A stretch of DNA of 64,000 bases from Methylacidimicrobium sp. AP8 (GCF_903064525.1 NZ_LR797830.1:1240001-1304000), one strand, 5' to 3'; shown: positions 8,597 to 17,461, counted from the first letter of the stretch. Notes: a model not told the origin generated them from the sequence alone. Made by a program: numbers and translations.

Positions 8597-10131
8597 CCCT
8601 CCGATTTCCGATCCGCGGCGGCCCGCGCCGCACCTACCGATTGGCGATCTGGCTTTTTCTTCGCGGGGTCGCCGCCATCTACGCGGTCGCTTTCCTCTCG
8701 TTGGCCATCCAACTGCCGGGGCTTCTCGGCTCGCGCGGCATCCTGCCGATCGCCGAAGTGCTCGCCGCCGGGCCGGCCGCCCTGGGCGTTTCCCGCTACG
8801 TGCAAGCGCCATCCCTCTTCTGGTGGACCGGCGGAAGCGATCTGCTCCTGCAGCTCTTCGCCTGGGCGGGATTCTTGCTCGCCGTTCTCCTTTTTTTTGA
8901 CCTGGCGCCGGCCTGGACCGCCCTGGCGCTCTGGGCGCTCTACCTCTCGTTCGTTTCCCTCGGGCGGGACTTCTTTTTCTTCCAATGGGACAGCCTGTTG
9001 TTGGAAGCGGGCCTCCTGGCGGTCTTGATCGCCCCTTGGCGGCTGCGGCCGGACTGGGGAGCGGCCCCTTCGCCGCCGCCGTTCGCTTCGTTCTGGCTGC
9101 GGTGGCTTCTTTTCCGTGTGCTTTTTCTCTCCGGCGTCGTCAAGCTGGCAAGCGGAGACACCGCCTGGCGGGCGCTGACCGCGCTCCAATACCATTACGA
9201 AACTCAGCCTCTTCCTTCCCCTCTCTCCTGGTTTTTCTTCCATCTGCCGCTGGCCTTCCACGAGATTTCGACCTTCCTGGTTCTCGCCGCCGAGCTGGCG
9301 ATTCCGTTTTTCTTTTTTCTGGGCCGGCTGGGCGGTCTCTTCGGCTTCGCCGTTTCGGCCCTCCTGCAGCTCTTCATCCTGCTCACCGGAAACCACGCCT
9401 TTTACAACTGGCTCACCCTTGTCCTCTGCTTCGCTCTTCTGGAAGATTCGGTCCTCCGACGCCTCCTGCCCCGCCTCCGCTGCGATTGCCACCCGATTTC
9501 TCCTCTCCAGCGCCGTTGGAGTCCCGTCCTGGGGGGCGTCCTCTTCCTGCTGAGCGTCCCGCTCTTCTTGGCGGTGCTGGGAGTCCGGCCCCCTCGGCCG
9601 GTGGCCATAATTCTTGTCGCGATCGGCCCGTTCCGGAGCGTCAACAACTATGGCGCCTTCGCGGTGATGACCACCCGCCGGCTCGAGATCGAGATCGAGG
9701 GCAGCCGGGACGGTGCGGTCTGGATGACCTACCCCTTCCGCTGGAAGCCGGGCGATCTGCACAAGATGCCGGCATTCGTCGCCCCCTACCAGCCGAGGCT
9801 CGATTGGCAGATGTGGTTCGCCGCCTTGAACGGCCCCGCACGGACTCCCTGGTTCCCGAGGCTCGCGCAACGGCTCTTGGAGGGCAGCCCCGCCGTGGTC
9901 GCGCTCTTTGCTTCCAATCCCTTCCCCGGCGCTCCGCCCACGTATATCCGGGCCCTCCTTTACGAATATCGGTTCAGCTCATGGGGCACCTTGCGGCGCA
10001 CCGGGGAGTGGTGGCAAAGGGAGCTGATCGGGATCTATCTTCCCCCTAGCGCCTTGCGGCAAACGCCGCCGGGACAGCAGGCGCGCAAACGCCTGCCTTC
10101 CGAAGCCGCGGCGCCGCTTCCAATGCTGTAA
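8578..10131 (+). CDS. Lipase maturation factor-like membrane protein
   Basis: A 517-residue polytopic inner-membrane protein with about eight to ten hydrophobic helices. It carries features of the LMF1 family: FFQWDSLLLEAG, LRWLLFRVLFLSGVVKL, TALQYHYETQPLP, NNYGAFAVMT and the C-terminal RLDWQMWFAAL. Vertebrate LMF1 helps fold lipases; the bacterial role is unknown. ATG 8578 overlaps bcp by 19 bases. A soluble C-terminal domain (about residues 370-517) follows the membrane part. Confidence 0.85.
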   Translation: MLLRRLALRFPIRGGPRRTYRLAIWLFLRGVAAIYAVAFLSLAIQLPGLLGSRGILPIAEVLAAGPAALGVSRYVQAPSLFWWTGGSDLLLQLFAWAGFLLAVLLFFDLAPAWTALALWALYLSFVSLGRDFFFFQWDSLLLEAGLLAVLIAPWRLRPDWGAAPSPPPFASFWLRWLLFRVLFLSGVVKLASGDTAWRALTALQYHYETQPLPSPLSWFFFHLPLAFHEISTFLVLAAELAIPFFFFLGRLGGLFGFAVSALLQLFILLTGNHAFYNWLTLVLCFALLEDSVLRRLLPRLRCDCHPISPLQRRWSPVLGGVLFLLSVPLFLAVLGVRPPRPVAIILVAIGPFRSVNNYGAFAVMTTRRLEIEIEGSRDGAVWMTYPFRWKPGDLHKMPAFVAPYQPRLDWQMWFAALNGPARTPWFPRLAQRLLEGSPAVVALFASNPFPGAPPTYIRALLYEYRFSSWGTLRRTGEWWQRELIGIYLPPSALRQTPPGQQARKRLPSEAAAPLPML

Positions 10132-10140
10132 AACGAGCGG

Positions 10141-10437
10141 CTAAGGCCTTCCCTTGGCGTCGACGGACTCGGGCTCCCTCTTGGCTGGGCGACGCGGCCG
10201 TTTCGATTTCTCGAGTTTCGCGACTTCCGAGCTCGCTTGCACGTAGGGCGGCCGCGGGCTGAAGACCAGGTCGGTCGCCGCGACGCAGTAGGGGTTGCCC
10301 TTGGGGTCGGTCGGAGCGTACGGAAACTTGGGGATCGGCGGCTCGAACTCCGTTCCTGCCCGTGCGGAGGGTGGTGTCGGGAGCCCGCTCCATCCGGCAA
10401 CCAGGCCGGCTGCGAAAAAAAGAAGGACTTTCTTCAT
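10141..10437 (-). CDS. Small exported hypothetical protein
   Basis: A 98-residue protein with a clear signal peptide (MKK followed by a hydrophobic stretch LLFFAAGLVAGW). The mature part is Pro-rich (EPPIPKFPYAPTDPKG) and ends in a basic tail. Its ATG overlaps the stop codon of the upstream OMP gene (TAATG), so the two are co-translated. Function is unknown; it may be a periplasmic partner of that barrel. Confidence 0.7.
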   Translation of the reverse strand: MKKVLLFFAAGLVAGWSGLPTPPSARAGTEFEPPIPKFPYAPTDPKGNPYCVAATDLVFSPRPPYVQASSEVAKLEKSKRPRRPAKREPESVDAKGRP

Positions 10438-11333
10438 TAGAACTTGTAACGGAGCCCGGCCAGCACCAGGTTTGCGGTAAATTGATCGAAATGCTGGCTC
10501 ACCGCCTGGTTGGGGCCGAAGACCGCCGGGTTGCCGTTGAAGCTGAAGTTCGTTCCGGTGAGCAAGAGGAAACGGTATTCGATAAAGACCGACCACCGTT
10601 TGCCGATCCATCGGTCGATTCCGGCAATTCCTTGAGCGGCGAAGGCGCCCGCATCGGTCGTGATCCCCGCACCGAGCAGCTGCTCCCCTCCGGCCGGTCC
10701 GCCGTTCGGCACCGCCGACGCCGAGGAGTTGCTGATATAGGCGCCGCCGACGCCGACTCCGAAATGGAGAGCCAGGACCGGCGTATACAAGTTCAAGAGC
10801 CCATCGACCGTGATGACTCCGGCATTGAAGTTCTCCTTCATGTCGATTGCGCCCGGCACCGCCGGCGCGCCGTAGCCGGGCCCCGACGAGGCCGCGGTCA
10901 GGCCGAGATAGTAGGCATCGAGCTGGACGGCGGGCCTCCAGTAGAAATCCCAGCTGTCTCCGATCTTGTTGCCGGCGAACTCGTAGCCCAGAAGCAGCCC
11001 GCCCATCCCGTTGACGATGCCCCCTCTTTCCGTGAAGACCGAAAGGCCGACCGGAGCGGGATAGGCCGAAGATCCGAATTCGGGATTGGAAAAAGCAGCG
11101 CCGCCGAAGATGCCGGCGTAGAGGCCTGACTTGACCGTAAAAGGATTTTGAACGGGCGGCGCTTCCTTGGAGCTCCCCTGCCCGGTTCCGGCTGCAATCT
11201 CTTCGCTGACGGGGTCCGTCCCGGCGAGGGAAGGACCTTGGATCGCGGAATCTCCGGCGGAGGCCGGGGCGGCCCAAGCCGAGCCGCACCCGATGAAGCC
11301 CAAAAGAACCCCGATTAAGAACCGCTTTGGCAA
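10437..11333 (-). CDS. Outer-membrane beta-barrel protein
   Basis: A 298-residue protein with an N-terminal signal peptide ending near AWAAPASAG. Alternating hydrophobic and polar, glycine-rich strands follow, with C-terminal sequence LAGLRYKF whose final Phe is the classic BAM recognition residue. A Ser/Gly/Ala-rich linker occupies about residues 25-65, before the barrel. It probably forms a small 8-10 strand barrel; no enzymatic motif is seen. It is followed directly by the small exported protein with overlapping stop and start. Confidence 0.8.
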   Translation of the reverse strand: MPKRFLIGVLLGFIGCGSAWAAPASAGDSAIQGPSLAGTDPVSEEIAAGTGQGSSKEAPPVQNPFTVKSGLYAGIFGGAAFSNPEFGSSAYPAPVGLSVFTERGGIVNGMGGLLLGYEFAGNKIGDSWDFYWRPAVQLDAYYLGLTAASSGPGYGAPAVPGAIDMKENFNAGVITVDGLLNLYTPVLALHFGVGVGGAYISNSSASAVPNGGPAGGEQLLGAGITTDAGAFAAQGIAGIDRWIGKRWSVFIEYRFLLLTGTNFSFNGNPAVFGPNQAVSQHFDQFTANLVLAGLRYKF

Positions 11334-11470
11334 GCCCTCCTCCTTTCCCCGAGATCCCGCGGCAACCGCCCGGGAGTTAATGACTTTTGCTTCCGGCCAC
11401 GACCGCTGTCAATCGGAATTCCGATACTAGCGGGGATGGCCGCCGCCGTCTTTCCAGGGGCCGGAAAACA

Positions 11471-11500
11471 GAAAGGCCCTCCCGCAAGGAAGGGCCTTTC
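11471..11500 (-). terminator. Rho-independent-type terminator after hsp20
   Basis: A perfect 10-bp inverted repeat (GAAAGGCCCT and its complement) encloses a 10-base loop. On the minus strand the stem is followed by TGTTTTCC. It lies just downstream of the hsp20 stop codon and can be extended by CCGGA/TCCGG arms. Confidence 0.7.
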
Positions 11501-11523
11501 TCCGGAAAGGGAGGACCGCGCCC

Positions 11524-11994
11524 TCAACCTTTCACCTCGATCGTCTTGGGCTGCGCGTGCTCTCCTTTGGGGAGGTGCACCTCGAGGATGCCATCCTTGA
11601 AGTGGGCCTCGATCTTGTCGGCCACCACATCGTCGGGGATCACAAACGACCGGGAGAAGGCGCCGTAGGCTCGCTCGATCCGATGATACTTCTTGTTCTT
11701 TTCTTCCTTTTCTGCCTTCCGTTCACCGGATATCGTAAGCTCGCCCGACTCTATGGTCACCTTGACCTCTTCCCGCTTCATGCCGGGAAGCTCGAGTTTT
11801 ACCACGTATTCCTTGTCATCCTCCGTGACGTCGGCCAAGGGCCGCCATTCGGAGACCTCGATCCGCTCGCTCGGCATCTCGAGCAGCTCCAGCGGCCGCT
11901 CCCAGAAAGTGGCCAACCTCTTCCGCATCTCCTCCAACTCCCGGAAAGGATCCCAGACACTTCCTGTCTGCGTTCGCCGCACCAAGCCATTCAT
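11524..11994 (-). CDS. Hsp20/alpha-crystallin small heat shock protein
   Basis: A 156-residue chaperone. The alpha-crystallin domain spans about residues 45-140 with KLELPGMKREEVKV, the GELTISGER strand, RAYGAFSRSF and DGILEVHLPK. These are standard small-Hsp signatures for ATP-independent holding of unfolding proteins. ATG 11994 is preferred over an upstream in-frame ATG because AAGGAGG sits just before it. A strong sigma70-like promoter and a downstream terminator suggest a monocistronic unit. Confidence 0.93.
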   Translation of the reverse strand: MNGLVRRTQTGSVWDPFRELEEMRKRLATFWERPLELLEMPSERIEVSEWRPLADVTEDDKEYVVKLELPGMKREEVKVTIESGELTISGERKAEKEEKNKKYHRIERAYGAFSRSFVIPDDVVADKIEAHFKDGILEVHLPKGEHAQPKTIEVKG

Positions 11995-12067
11995 TGGTTC
12001 CTCCTTTCGTTCGAGTTTTCCCATGCCGGTTCGCTACCAACGGGATAGCGACCTATTAATACTAATA

Positions 12068-12095
12068 AGTATACGCGGCCGGACCGAAGTGTCAA
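12068..12095 (-). promoter_or_regulatory. Sigma70-type promoter for hsp20
   Basis: On the minus strand a perfect -35 TTGACA (12095-12090) is followed by a 16-base spacer and -10 TATACT (12073-12068). It points toward hsp20, about 75 bases upstream of its start. An AT-rich imperfect palindrome (TACTTATTAGTA, about 12062-12073) overlaps the -10 and could be an operator. Confidence 0.65.
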
Positions 12096-12138
12096 CTTAA
12101 CGGCGGGAAGAGCGCTCCCCGCGGGAGGAAGAACAACG

Positions 12139-12786
12139 ATGGATTGGCTCGCGTTCTGGACCGGCTGGGAGGAGCTTCTCCGGTCGGTGGTGAAGGACCA
12201 CCGCTTTTGGGCCTATCCCTTGCTCTTTGCGATCGTCTTTTGCGAGACGGGCCTGGTCCTCACCCCGTTCCTGCCCGGCGACAGCCTTCTCTTCCTCCTG
12301 GGCGCCTTCGCAGGCCAAGGGTGGCTCCACCTGCCTACACTCCTCTTGGCCCTCATCCTCGCCGCGGTTCTCGGCGACTCGACGAACTACTGGATCGGCC
12401 TCCGAGCTGGACCCGCGATCTTTCGCGATCGGGAGGCCCGCTGGCTGAGTCGCCGCCATCTCGTTCGCGCCCGCGCCCTCTGTCGGCGGTACGGCGCCCG
12501 CGCGATCGTCATCGCCCGCTTCATTCCAGTGCTCCGCACCGTCGCTCCCTTTGTCGCCGGCGTGGGATCTATGAACTATTCCCGCTTCTTTTTTTGGAAT
12601 GCAGCAGGAGGCGCCGCCTGGGTGGCCCTCTTCCTCCTCGCCGGCTTTTTCCTGGGAAGCGCTCCGGCGGTTCGGACCCATCTCCACCTCTTCCTCTTCT
12701 TGATCATCATCCTCTCCCTGCTTCCCGTGGCCCGGGAGATCCTGCGCGCGCGCGCCGCACGGGCCGGTCCGGCCGCCAGGAAGTAG
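12139..12786 (+). CDS. DedA family membrane protein
   Basis: A 215-residue inner-membrane protein with about five hydrophobic segments. It has the DedA/VTT signatures FCETGLVLTPFLPGD (with the conserved E and P-G-D) and ARFIPVLRTVAPFVAG (F-x-x-x-R motif plus G). DedA proteins are linked to lipid flipping and proton-motive-force homeostasis. A GGAGG ribosome site precedes ATG 12139. It is divergent from hsp20. Confidence 0.92.
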   Translation: MDWLAFWTGWEELLRSVVKDHRFWAYPLLFAIVFCETGLVLTPFLPGDSLLFLLGAFAGQGWLHLPTLLLALILAAVLGDSTNYWIGLRAGPAIFRDREARWLSRRHLVRARALCRRYGARAIVIARFIPVLRTVAPFVAGVGSMNYSRFFFWNAAGGAAWVALFLLAGFFLGSAPAVRTHLHLFLFLIIILSLLPVAREILRARAARAGPAARK

Positions 12787-12828
12787 ACGGTTGCGGTAGG
12801 GGAAAACTTTGGCTACGGTGAGTGGGCT

Positions 12829-13899
12829 GTGGAAGAAAACCAGCTCGATTTCCTGAGTGCTCTGATCGAAACCCCCAGCCCTTCGAGCGGGGAAATGCTC
12901 GCCCAACAGCTCTGGATCGACTACCTCAAGCCCTATGCCGACCGGATCGAAACCGACGCCTACGGCAATGCGCTCGCGTTCCTGCATCCGGAGGGATCTC
13001 CCAAGATTCTGCTGGCGGCGCACATCGATGAGATCGGCTTCCAGGTTCAGTACGTCGATGATCGAGGCTTTGTCTACTTCACGACCGTAGGAGGGTCCGA
13101 CCCCCTGCTGGCACGCGGCCAGCGCGTGCGGATCCACCACGGGGGGCAGCCCGTGCTCGGCGTGATCGGCTCGCTGGCCATCCATTTGCAGGAGCGGGAG
13201 GGCAAGCAGGAACCGCCCAAATGGCACGAGCTCTTCATCGATATCGGTGCCCAAAGCCAGAAAGAGGCCCTCGAGCGTGTCTCCGTCGGGGATCTCATCA
13301 CGTACGATTCGGGTTTCTCCCCCCTGCACGGCACCCTCTGGGCAGGCCGGGCTTGCGACGACCGCGTCGGCGCCTTCGTGGTGGCCGAGGCCTTCCGGAA
13401 AACCGCGTTGCGGCGGGAGAAGCTGGCGGCTTGCGTCATCGCGGCATCGACAATCCAGGAAGAAAACGGTCTCTTCGGTGCGGCCATGGTGGGCTACTCG
13501 ACCCACCCCGACGCGGCGCTGGTGGTCGACGTCGGCCATGCGACCGACATTCCGATCGCCGATAAGAAGCGCCACGGCGACGTCCAGCTCGGCAAGGGGC
13601 CGATCTTGAGCAGGGGAAGCGTCAACCATCCGTTGCTCGTGCACCGGCTCGCGGAGGTGGCCCGCGCGCACCAGATCGCGTTTCAGCAGGGAATCGATCC
13701 CCGGCGGTCGGGGACCGACGCGGACGCCATTTTTTTGCAGCGCGGAGGCATTCCGACGGCAGCTCTCGGCATTCCGAACCGGTACATGCACAGCCCGGTG
13801 GAAGTCGTCGATCTCCAAGATCTGGAGACACTCGCGGATTGGCTCAGCCTTTTTTTAGGGAGTCTTCGTCCGGAGGAACGGTTTCACCAGCGGTGGTAA
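12829..13899 (+). CDS. M42 family metallo-aminopeptidase
   Basis: A 356-residue dinuclear-metal peptidase with a GTG start. All M42 ligands are visible: His and Asp in AAHIDEIGF, Asp in GRACDDRVG, the Glu pair in TIQEENGLFGA, Asp in VVDVGHATD, and His in IPNRYMHSPVE. These enzymes form large tetrahedral TET-like complexes that trim peptides in the cytosol. The protein has the usual family length. It starts 42 bases after dedA. Confidence 0.92.
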   Translation: MEENQLDFLSALIETPSPSSGEMLAQQLWIDYLKPYADRIETDAYGNALAFLHPEGSPKILLAAHIDEIGFQVQYVDDRGFVYFTTVGGSDPLLARGQRVRIHHGGQPVLGVIGSLAIHLQEREGKQEPPKWHELFIDIGAQSQKEALERVSVGDLITYDSGFSPLHGTLWAGRACDDRVGAFVVAEAFRKTALRREKLAACVIAASTIQEENGLFGAAMVGYSTHPDAALVVDVGHATDIPIADKKRHGDVQLGKGPILSRGSVNHPLLVHRLAEVARAHQIAFQQGIDPRRSGTDADAIFLQRGGIPTAALGIPNRYMHSPVEVVDLQDLETLADWLSLFLGSLRPEERFHQRW

Positions 13900-13973
13900 G
13901 CGATGAGCAGCCCATCCCCGACTTTTTCCTGCGCCTCCGAACGCTTTTTCCCGGAAGGGAATGAGGAACTCCG

Positions 13974-14360
13974 GTGAAGGTGCGTCGCCTCCTGCACACG
14001 CGCTATCGCGTCAACGACTTAAGAAAGAGCGTCTCCTTTTTTACCGAACTGCTTGGCCTCCAGGAAGTGAGCCGATCGACCTCCCCTCGAGGCTCCACGC
14101 TGGTCTTTCTCAAGGCCCCGGAAAGCGAGGAGCTACTCGAAATCTGCCACTATCCGGCGTCGGGCCCGGTTGTCGTGCCGCCCGACCTGACCCATCTGGC
14201 CTTCGAAGTCGACGACCTGGAGGCTTTCGGCCGCGAAGCCGCCCGAAAAGGCTACCCCTTTTCCGACGGTCCTACGACGAGCGCTTCCGGAACACGCTTT
14301 GCCTTCATCGACGGCCCGGACGGGTACGAAATCGAGCTGATCGAACGCAAGTCCGCGTAG
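13974..14360 (+). CDS. VOC family protein (glyoxalase I-like)
   Basis: A 128-residue protein with two beta-alpha-beta-beta-beta modules typical of the VOC superfamily. Motifs include RVNDLRKSVSFFTELLGL, LTHLAFEVDDLEAF and the C-terminal FIDGPDGYEIELIE. His and Glu metal-ligand positions of GloA are plausibly present. It may isomerise methylglyoxal-glutathione or act on another small substrate. The start is GTG at 13974, and it is followed 12 bases later by the epimerase-like gene. Confidence 0.82.
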   Translation: MKVRRLLHTRYRVNDLRKSVSFFTELLGLQEVSRSTSPRGSTLVFLKAPESEELLEICHYPASGPVVVPPDLTHLAFEVDDLEAFGREAARKGYPFSDGPTTSASGTRFAFIDGPDGYEIELIERKSA

Positions 14361-14372
14361 GAGTGCTCCCAC

Positions 14373-15041
14373 ATGAGATCGGTCCGGTTCGCCGCTGTGA
14401 TCGGAGCTAAGCCCTGCCAGATCGAAAGCGAGGTTCGTGATCTGGAAGCGGCCGGAATCGATCTCCTCCACGTCGAGGTGATGGACGGCCACTTCGTGCC
14501 CGATCTAGGCGGCGGCCCCCGTCTGGTCGCCGCCCTTCGCACGACAACCGAGCTGCCTATCGAAGTCCACCTCCGGATCGAGCAGCCTGATCGCTACGCC
14601 CGCGCCTTCATCGAAGCGGGGGCGGATATCGTGACCGTGCACCTGGAAGCCCGCCACGACGTGCGAAAGACTCTCGAGCTGATCCGGTCGATGGGGTGCC
14701 GCTGCGGGCTTGCGCTCAATCCGATCACCCTTTTGAAAAAGTCCTTCCCGTATCTGCCCTATATCCACTCCCTGCTCTGTCTGACGGCTAACGCGGGACC
14801 GAGACTACCTTTCCTTCCGGAGACGCTCAAGAAGGTGGCGCTGGCCAAGGCGCACCGGGAAGCGGCCAACCTAGCCTACGAGATCGGAGTTGAAGGCGGA
14901 ATCACCCAGGAGAGCCTCGCGTCGGCGGTCATCCACGGCGCCGACCGGGTCGTTTTGGAGAGCCGGCTCGTGAACTCGGGAGAGGACGACCCGCTCCGCG
15001 AGCTGCGCGCCGCTGCCGAAGAAGCCAACATGGGCGGCTGA
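14373..15041 (+). CDS. Ribulose-phosphate 3-epimerase-like protein, divergent
   Basis: A 222-residue TIM barrel of the Rpe family: HVEVMDGHFVP (about 33-43), IEVHL, CGLALNP and the terminal GADRVVLESRL. Genuine Rpe uses His, Asp, His and Asp as metal ligands, the two Asp also being acid-base catalysts. Here both Asp positions are Glu (E35 and E174, the latter in VEGGIT). The GFGGQ loop near the active site is missing. It may therefore be a paralogue with another sugar-phosphate substrate or none. It lies in tandem with the VOC gene. Confidence 0.75.
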   Translation: MRSVRFAAVIGAKPCQIESEVRDLEAAGIDLLHVEVMDGHFVPDLGGGPRLVAALRTTTELPIEVHLRIEQPDRYARAFIEAGADIVTVHLEARHDVRKTLELIRSMGCRCGLALNPITLLKKSFPYLPYIHSLLCLTANAGPRLPFLPETLKKVALAKAHREAANLAYEIGVEGGITQESLASAVIHGADRVVLESRLVNSGEDDPLRELRAAAEEANMGG

Positions 15042-15054
15042 TCCCGTTTTTTGG

Positions 15055-15996
15055 TTAGGCTTTCGACCCGCGGGAAACGGGAGCGAAGACGAAGGCGGCC
15101 AACGCCCCCGCCGCTCCGAGCAGGAGTGCCCAGTCGATTGCGGCCTTCGCGGAAGCGGTGGGAATCCGCACCGCCGCGGTCATCCAGGGGCCGAGCTCCG
15201 CAAGCGCGGCGGGCGGCTCATCGAAAAGGATCTTCACCGGGATCCGCTGCTCAGGCTTGACGTAGTTGAGGCGCATGTCGAGCGTCGGGTAGAGGCTGAA
15301 CGCGGAATTGGCACCGCGCTGGATGCTCTCGACATGTCCCCGGTAGACGCGGCCCGGGCGCGCCCAGATGCGAATTTCTGCGGGTTTGCCCGGCGCGATA
15401 TGGCGGATCTCCTTCTCCCGGAAGTTAGCGCTGACCCAGACCCCCTCCGGGACGATCGAAAAGAGAAACTGTCCCGGATTCACCAGATTCCCCTGCTCGA
15501 CGCGCCGCCCCGCGATCCTCCCGGCGATCGGCGCCCGGATCTCGCTGTAGCCGAGGCTTAGGGACTCCAACCGGAGTTCGGCCTCGGTCGTCGCGTTGAG
15601 GGCCGCTGCGGCATCGAAATTGAGCATGGGCGTGGCGCGCGTGGTCGCCAGCCGCTGCATCCGCAGCCGCTCGGTTCCGGATAGAAGCCGAACGGCATCC
15701 GCCGCGGCGACGCGCGCCTGGTAGTCCCTCGGGTCGATCAGCGCCATGAGCTGCCCCTGGCTCACCCGGCTGTTGTCATCGATAAGGAGCTTCTCCAGGT
15801 AACCGGAAACTCTGGGGGAGATGCGCACCGCGTGGGCGCTCAAAAACGAATCCTCCGTCGAGACGAACGCTCCTTCTGTACCCAGGAGGAATCGGGTCGC
15901 CGCGTAGACCAGCAGGCCTACCCCGACGCACAGGAGAATTCGTTTTCCGAGCGGTCGCCCGCTTCGCTTTCCGTTGCCCCGTCCCTGTCCTGGCAT
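15055..15996 (-). CDS. HlyD/EmrA-type membrane fusion protein
   Basis: A 313-residue periplasmic adaptor. One membrane anchor lies at about residues 18-38 (LLCVGVGLLVYAATRFLLG). The biotinyl-lipoyl halves VRISPRVSGYLEKLLI and YSEIRAPIAGRIAG flank a very short helical hairpin, and a beta-barrel with VWVSANFREKEI follows. A second hydrophobic segment near the C-terminus (DWALLLGAAGALAAFVFA) is unusual for the family. Such proteins link an inner-membrane exporter to an outer-membrane channel, but no exporter or TolC gene is adjacent, so it appears orphan here. Confidence 0.82.
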   Translation of the reverse strand: MPGQGRGNGKRSGRPLGKRILLCVGVGLLVYAATRFLLGTEGAFVSTEDSFLSAHAVRISPRVSGYLEKLLIDDNSRVSQGQLMALIDPRDYQARVAAADAVRLLSGTERLRMQRLATTRATPMLNFDAAAALNATTEAELRLESLSLGYSEIRAPIAGRIAGRRVEQGNLVNPGQFLFSIVPEGVWVSANFREKEIRHIAPGKPAEIRIWARPGRVYRGHVESIQRGANSAFSLYPTLDMRLNYVKPEQRIPVKILFDEPPAALAELGPWMTAAVRIPTASAKAAIDWALLLGAAGALAAFVFAPVSRGSKA

Positions 15997-16132
15997 CGCC
16001 CGCTTTCGCTTCTCCGGCGGCCCCGCCGCCGGCGCGAGCCCAGGCTGGCAAGCCGGCCGAGTGTCGTCAAGCCGGAAGCGTCCCCCGACCTTGACAAGCG
16101 CCCCGCCCGGGAGCAGAAGGGAACTGACTCCG

Positions 16133-16223
16133 GGAGCCGTGCCTGAGCGGCCGAAAGGGACGGTTTGCTAAACCGTTGTACCCCAAAAGGGTACCGAGGG
16201 TTCGAATCCCTCCGGCTCCGCCA
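16133..16223 (+). tRNA. tRNA-Ser (anticodon GCT)
   Basis: The acceptor stem GGAGCCG pairs with CGGCTCC. The anticodon loop TTGCTAA places GCT at 16167-16169. A long variable arm (about TACCCCAAAAGGGTA) marks a class II tRNA, and the T-loop TTCGAAT is present. The 3' CCA is encoded at 16221-16223. The tRNA reads AGC/AGU serine codons. Confidence 0.97.
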
Positions 16224-16252
16224 GGTTCGGCAAAGATCGGCATGCGGCGGAT

Positions 16253-16271
16253 CCCCGGCTTCGCGCCGGGG
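16253..16271. other. GC-rich hairpin between tRNA-Ser and arsM
   Basis: A 7-bp perfect stem CCCCGGC/GCCGGGG with a 5-base loop lies between two convergent units. There is no T-tract, so it is at best a weak or factor-assisted terminator. Confidence 0.35.
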
Positions 16272-16352
16272 ACGCAGACGGCCGCATCGGCTGCAGGCCG
16301 GCGGGTGCCGTGCCCCCTTCCGGGCGGACCTGCCTGTCGGGGGAGCTCGCGG

Positions 16353-17138
16353 TTATCGCTCCGGCTTCCGGGCGCGGAGGAGGGCGCTCAGGAATTTCCC
16401 TTCCCTCAGGCGAGCCAGGGCTTCCGCATCGAGCTGCGCGCTCGCAACGGTCCGGAGGAACTCCATGGCATCGGACGCGGAATAGCTTCGGACCGGCTCG
16501 ATCCGGATGTCGGTGAAACCGGCCGTGGCGAGCTTGGTCCGGGATTCCGATTCCTCCAGAGCGCCGGCGAGGCAACCGGCCCAGATCTCCCCGTTTCGGC
16601 ACAGTAGGAGGACGATGTCCGCCACGGCGATCCGCCCGCCCGGCTTGAGCACCCGGAAGGCTTCCGCAAACACCCGATCCTTTTCGGTCGATAGATTGAT
16701 GACGCAATTGGACAGGACCACATCGACGGAATTGTCGGGCAGGGGAATGTTTTCGATTTCGCCTTTGAGAAACTCGACGTTGTCCAAGCCGGCCTTGCGT
16801 TGGTTCTCCCGAGCCAGCTCCCACATCTCCTCGGTCATGTCGAGACCATAAGCTCTTCCTGTTGGGCCCACCCGCCCAGCGGCAAGAAGAACGTCGATTC
16901 CTCCGCCGGCGCCCAGATCAAGCACGATTTCTCCGACTTGCAGCTGCGCCAGGGCCACCGGGTTGGCGCATCCGAGGGAGGCGGCAAGCGCTTCGGCGGG
17001 CAGCTCTGCTGCTTCCTTCGATCGATAAAAGCCTTTCCCGCAGCAAGACGCGGATCGGCTCGCGTCGCTGCGGTCTCGCCGCGCCTCCTCCGCGTAGCGG
17101 GCTTTCACCAGTTCCCGAATCGAGCGTTGCTTATCCAG
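16353..17138 (-). CDS. arsM: Arsenite S-adenosylmethionine methyltransferase
   Basis: A class I methyltransferase of about 250-261 residues. The SAM motif is VLDLGAGGGID, followed by YGLDMTEEM. All three arsenic-binding cysteine sites of ArsM are present: the SCCG pair near the N-terminus, C in LSNCVINLS, and C in WAGCLAGAL. It methylates As(III) in the cytosol. The best ribosome site (AAGGAG) lies in front of a CTG at 17138; the first conventional start is GTG at 17108, which would remove part of the conserved N-terminal helix. The CTG start is inference. No arsR is adjacent. Confidence 0.85.
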   Translation of the reverse strand: MDKQRSIRELVKARYAEEARRDRSDASRSASCCGKGFYRSKEAAELPAEALAASLGCANPVALAQLQVGEIVLDLGAGGGIDVLLAAGRVGPTGRAYGLDMTEEMWELARENQRKAGLDNVEFLKGEIENIPLPDNSVDVVLSNCVINLSTEKDRVFAEAFRVLKPGGRIAVADIVLLLCRNGEIWAGCLAGALEESESRTKLATAGFTDIRIEPVRSYSASDAMEFLRTVASAQLDAEALARLREGKFLSALLRARKPER

Positions 17139-17461
17139 AGAGGGATCTCCTTTGTATATAACTATAATTCTAGTATCATGGAAATATGTGCGGCGTCAAT
17201 GCGGGAATGCGTCTCCAACGGGGCAAAGCCGCGCGCCGACAGCCGTGCTCGGCGCTTCGGATACGAACGTTCCGCAACGGCTGCGCCGCCGAAATCCCCA
17301 CAGCCGGGGATCCAAGCGGAGGACGACGATCCCCTTCCGGCCGACCCGCCGAGCCGCAGCGTGGACCCGCCGCGCTCTTCTCCTCCCTTCCCCGACAGGA
17401 GCTTGGCGTGTACAACAATAACAATGGGCGGACCCCGCGGGCCGGGGCGAAGAGGAGCGCG
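17139..17461. other. Intergenic region between divergent arsM and putA
   Basis: These 323 bases hold the ribosome site of arsM and an AT-rich patch (about 17151-17180) with a short inverted repeat ACTA/TAGT that could bind a regulator. A second AT-rich patch near 17408-17426 may contain the putA promoter. No gene is supported; the putA frame is open here but shows no conserved sequence. Confidence 0.4.
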
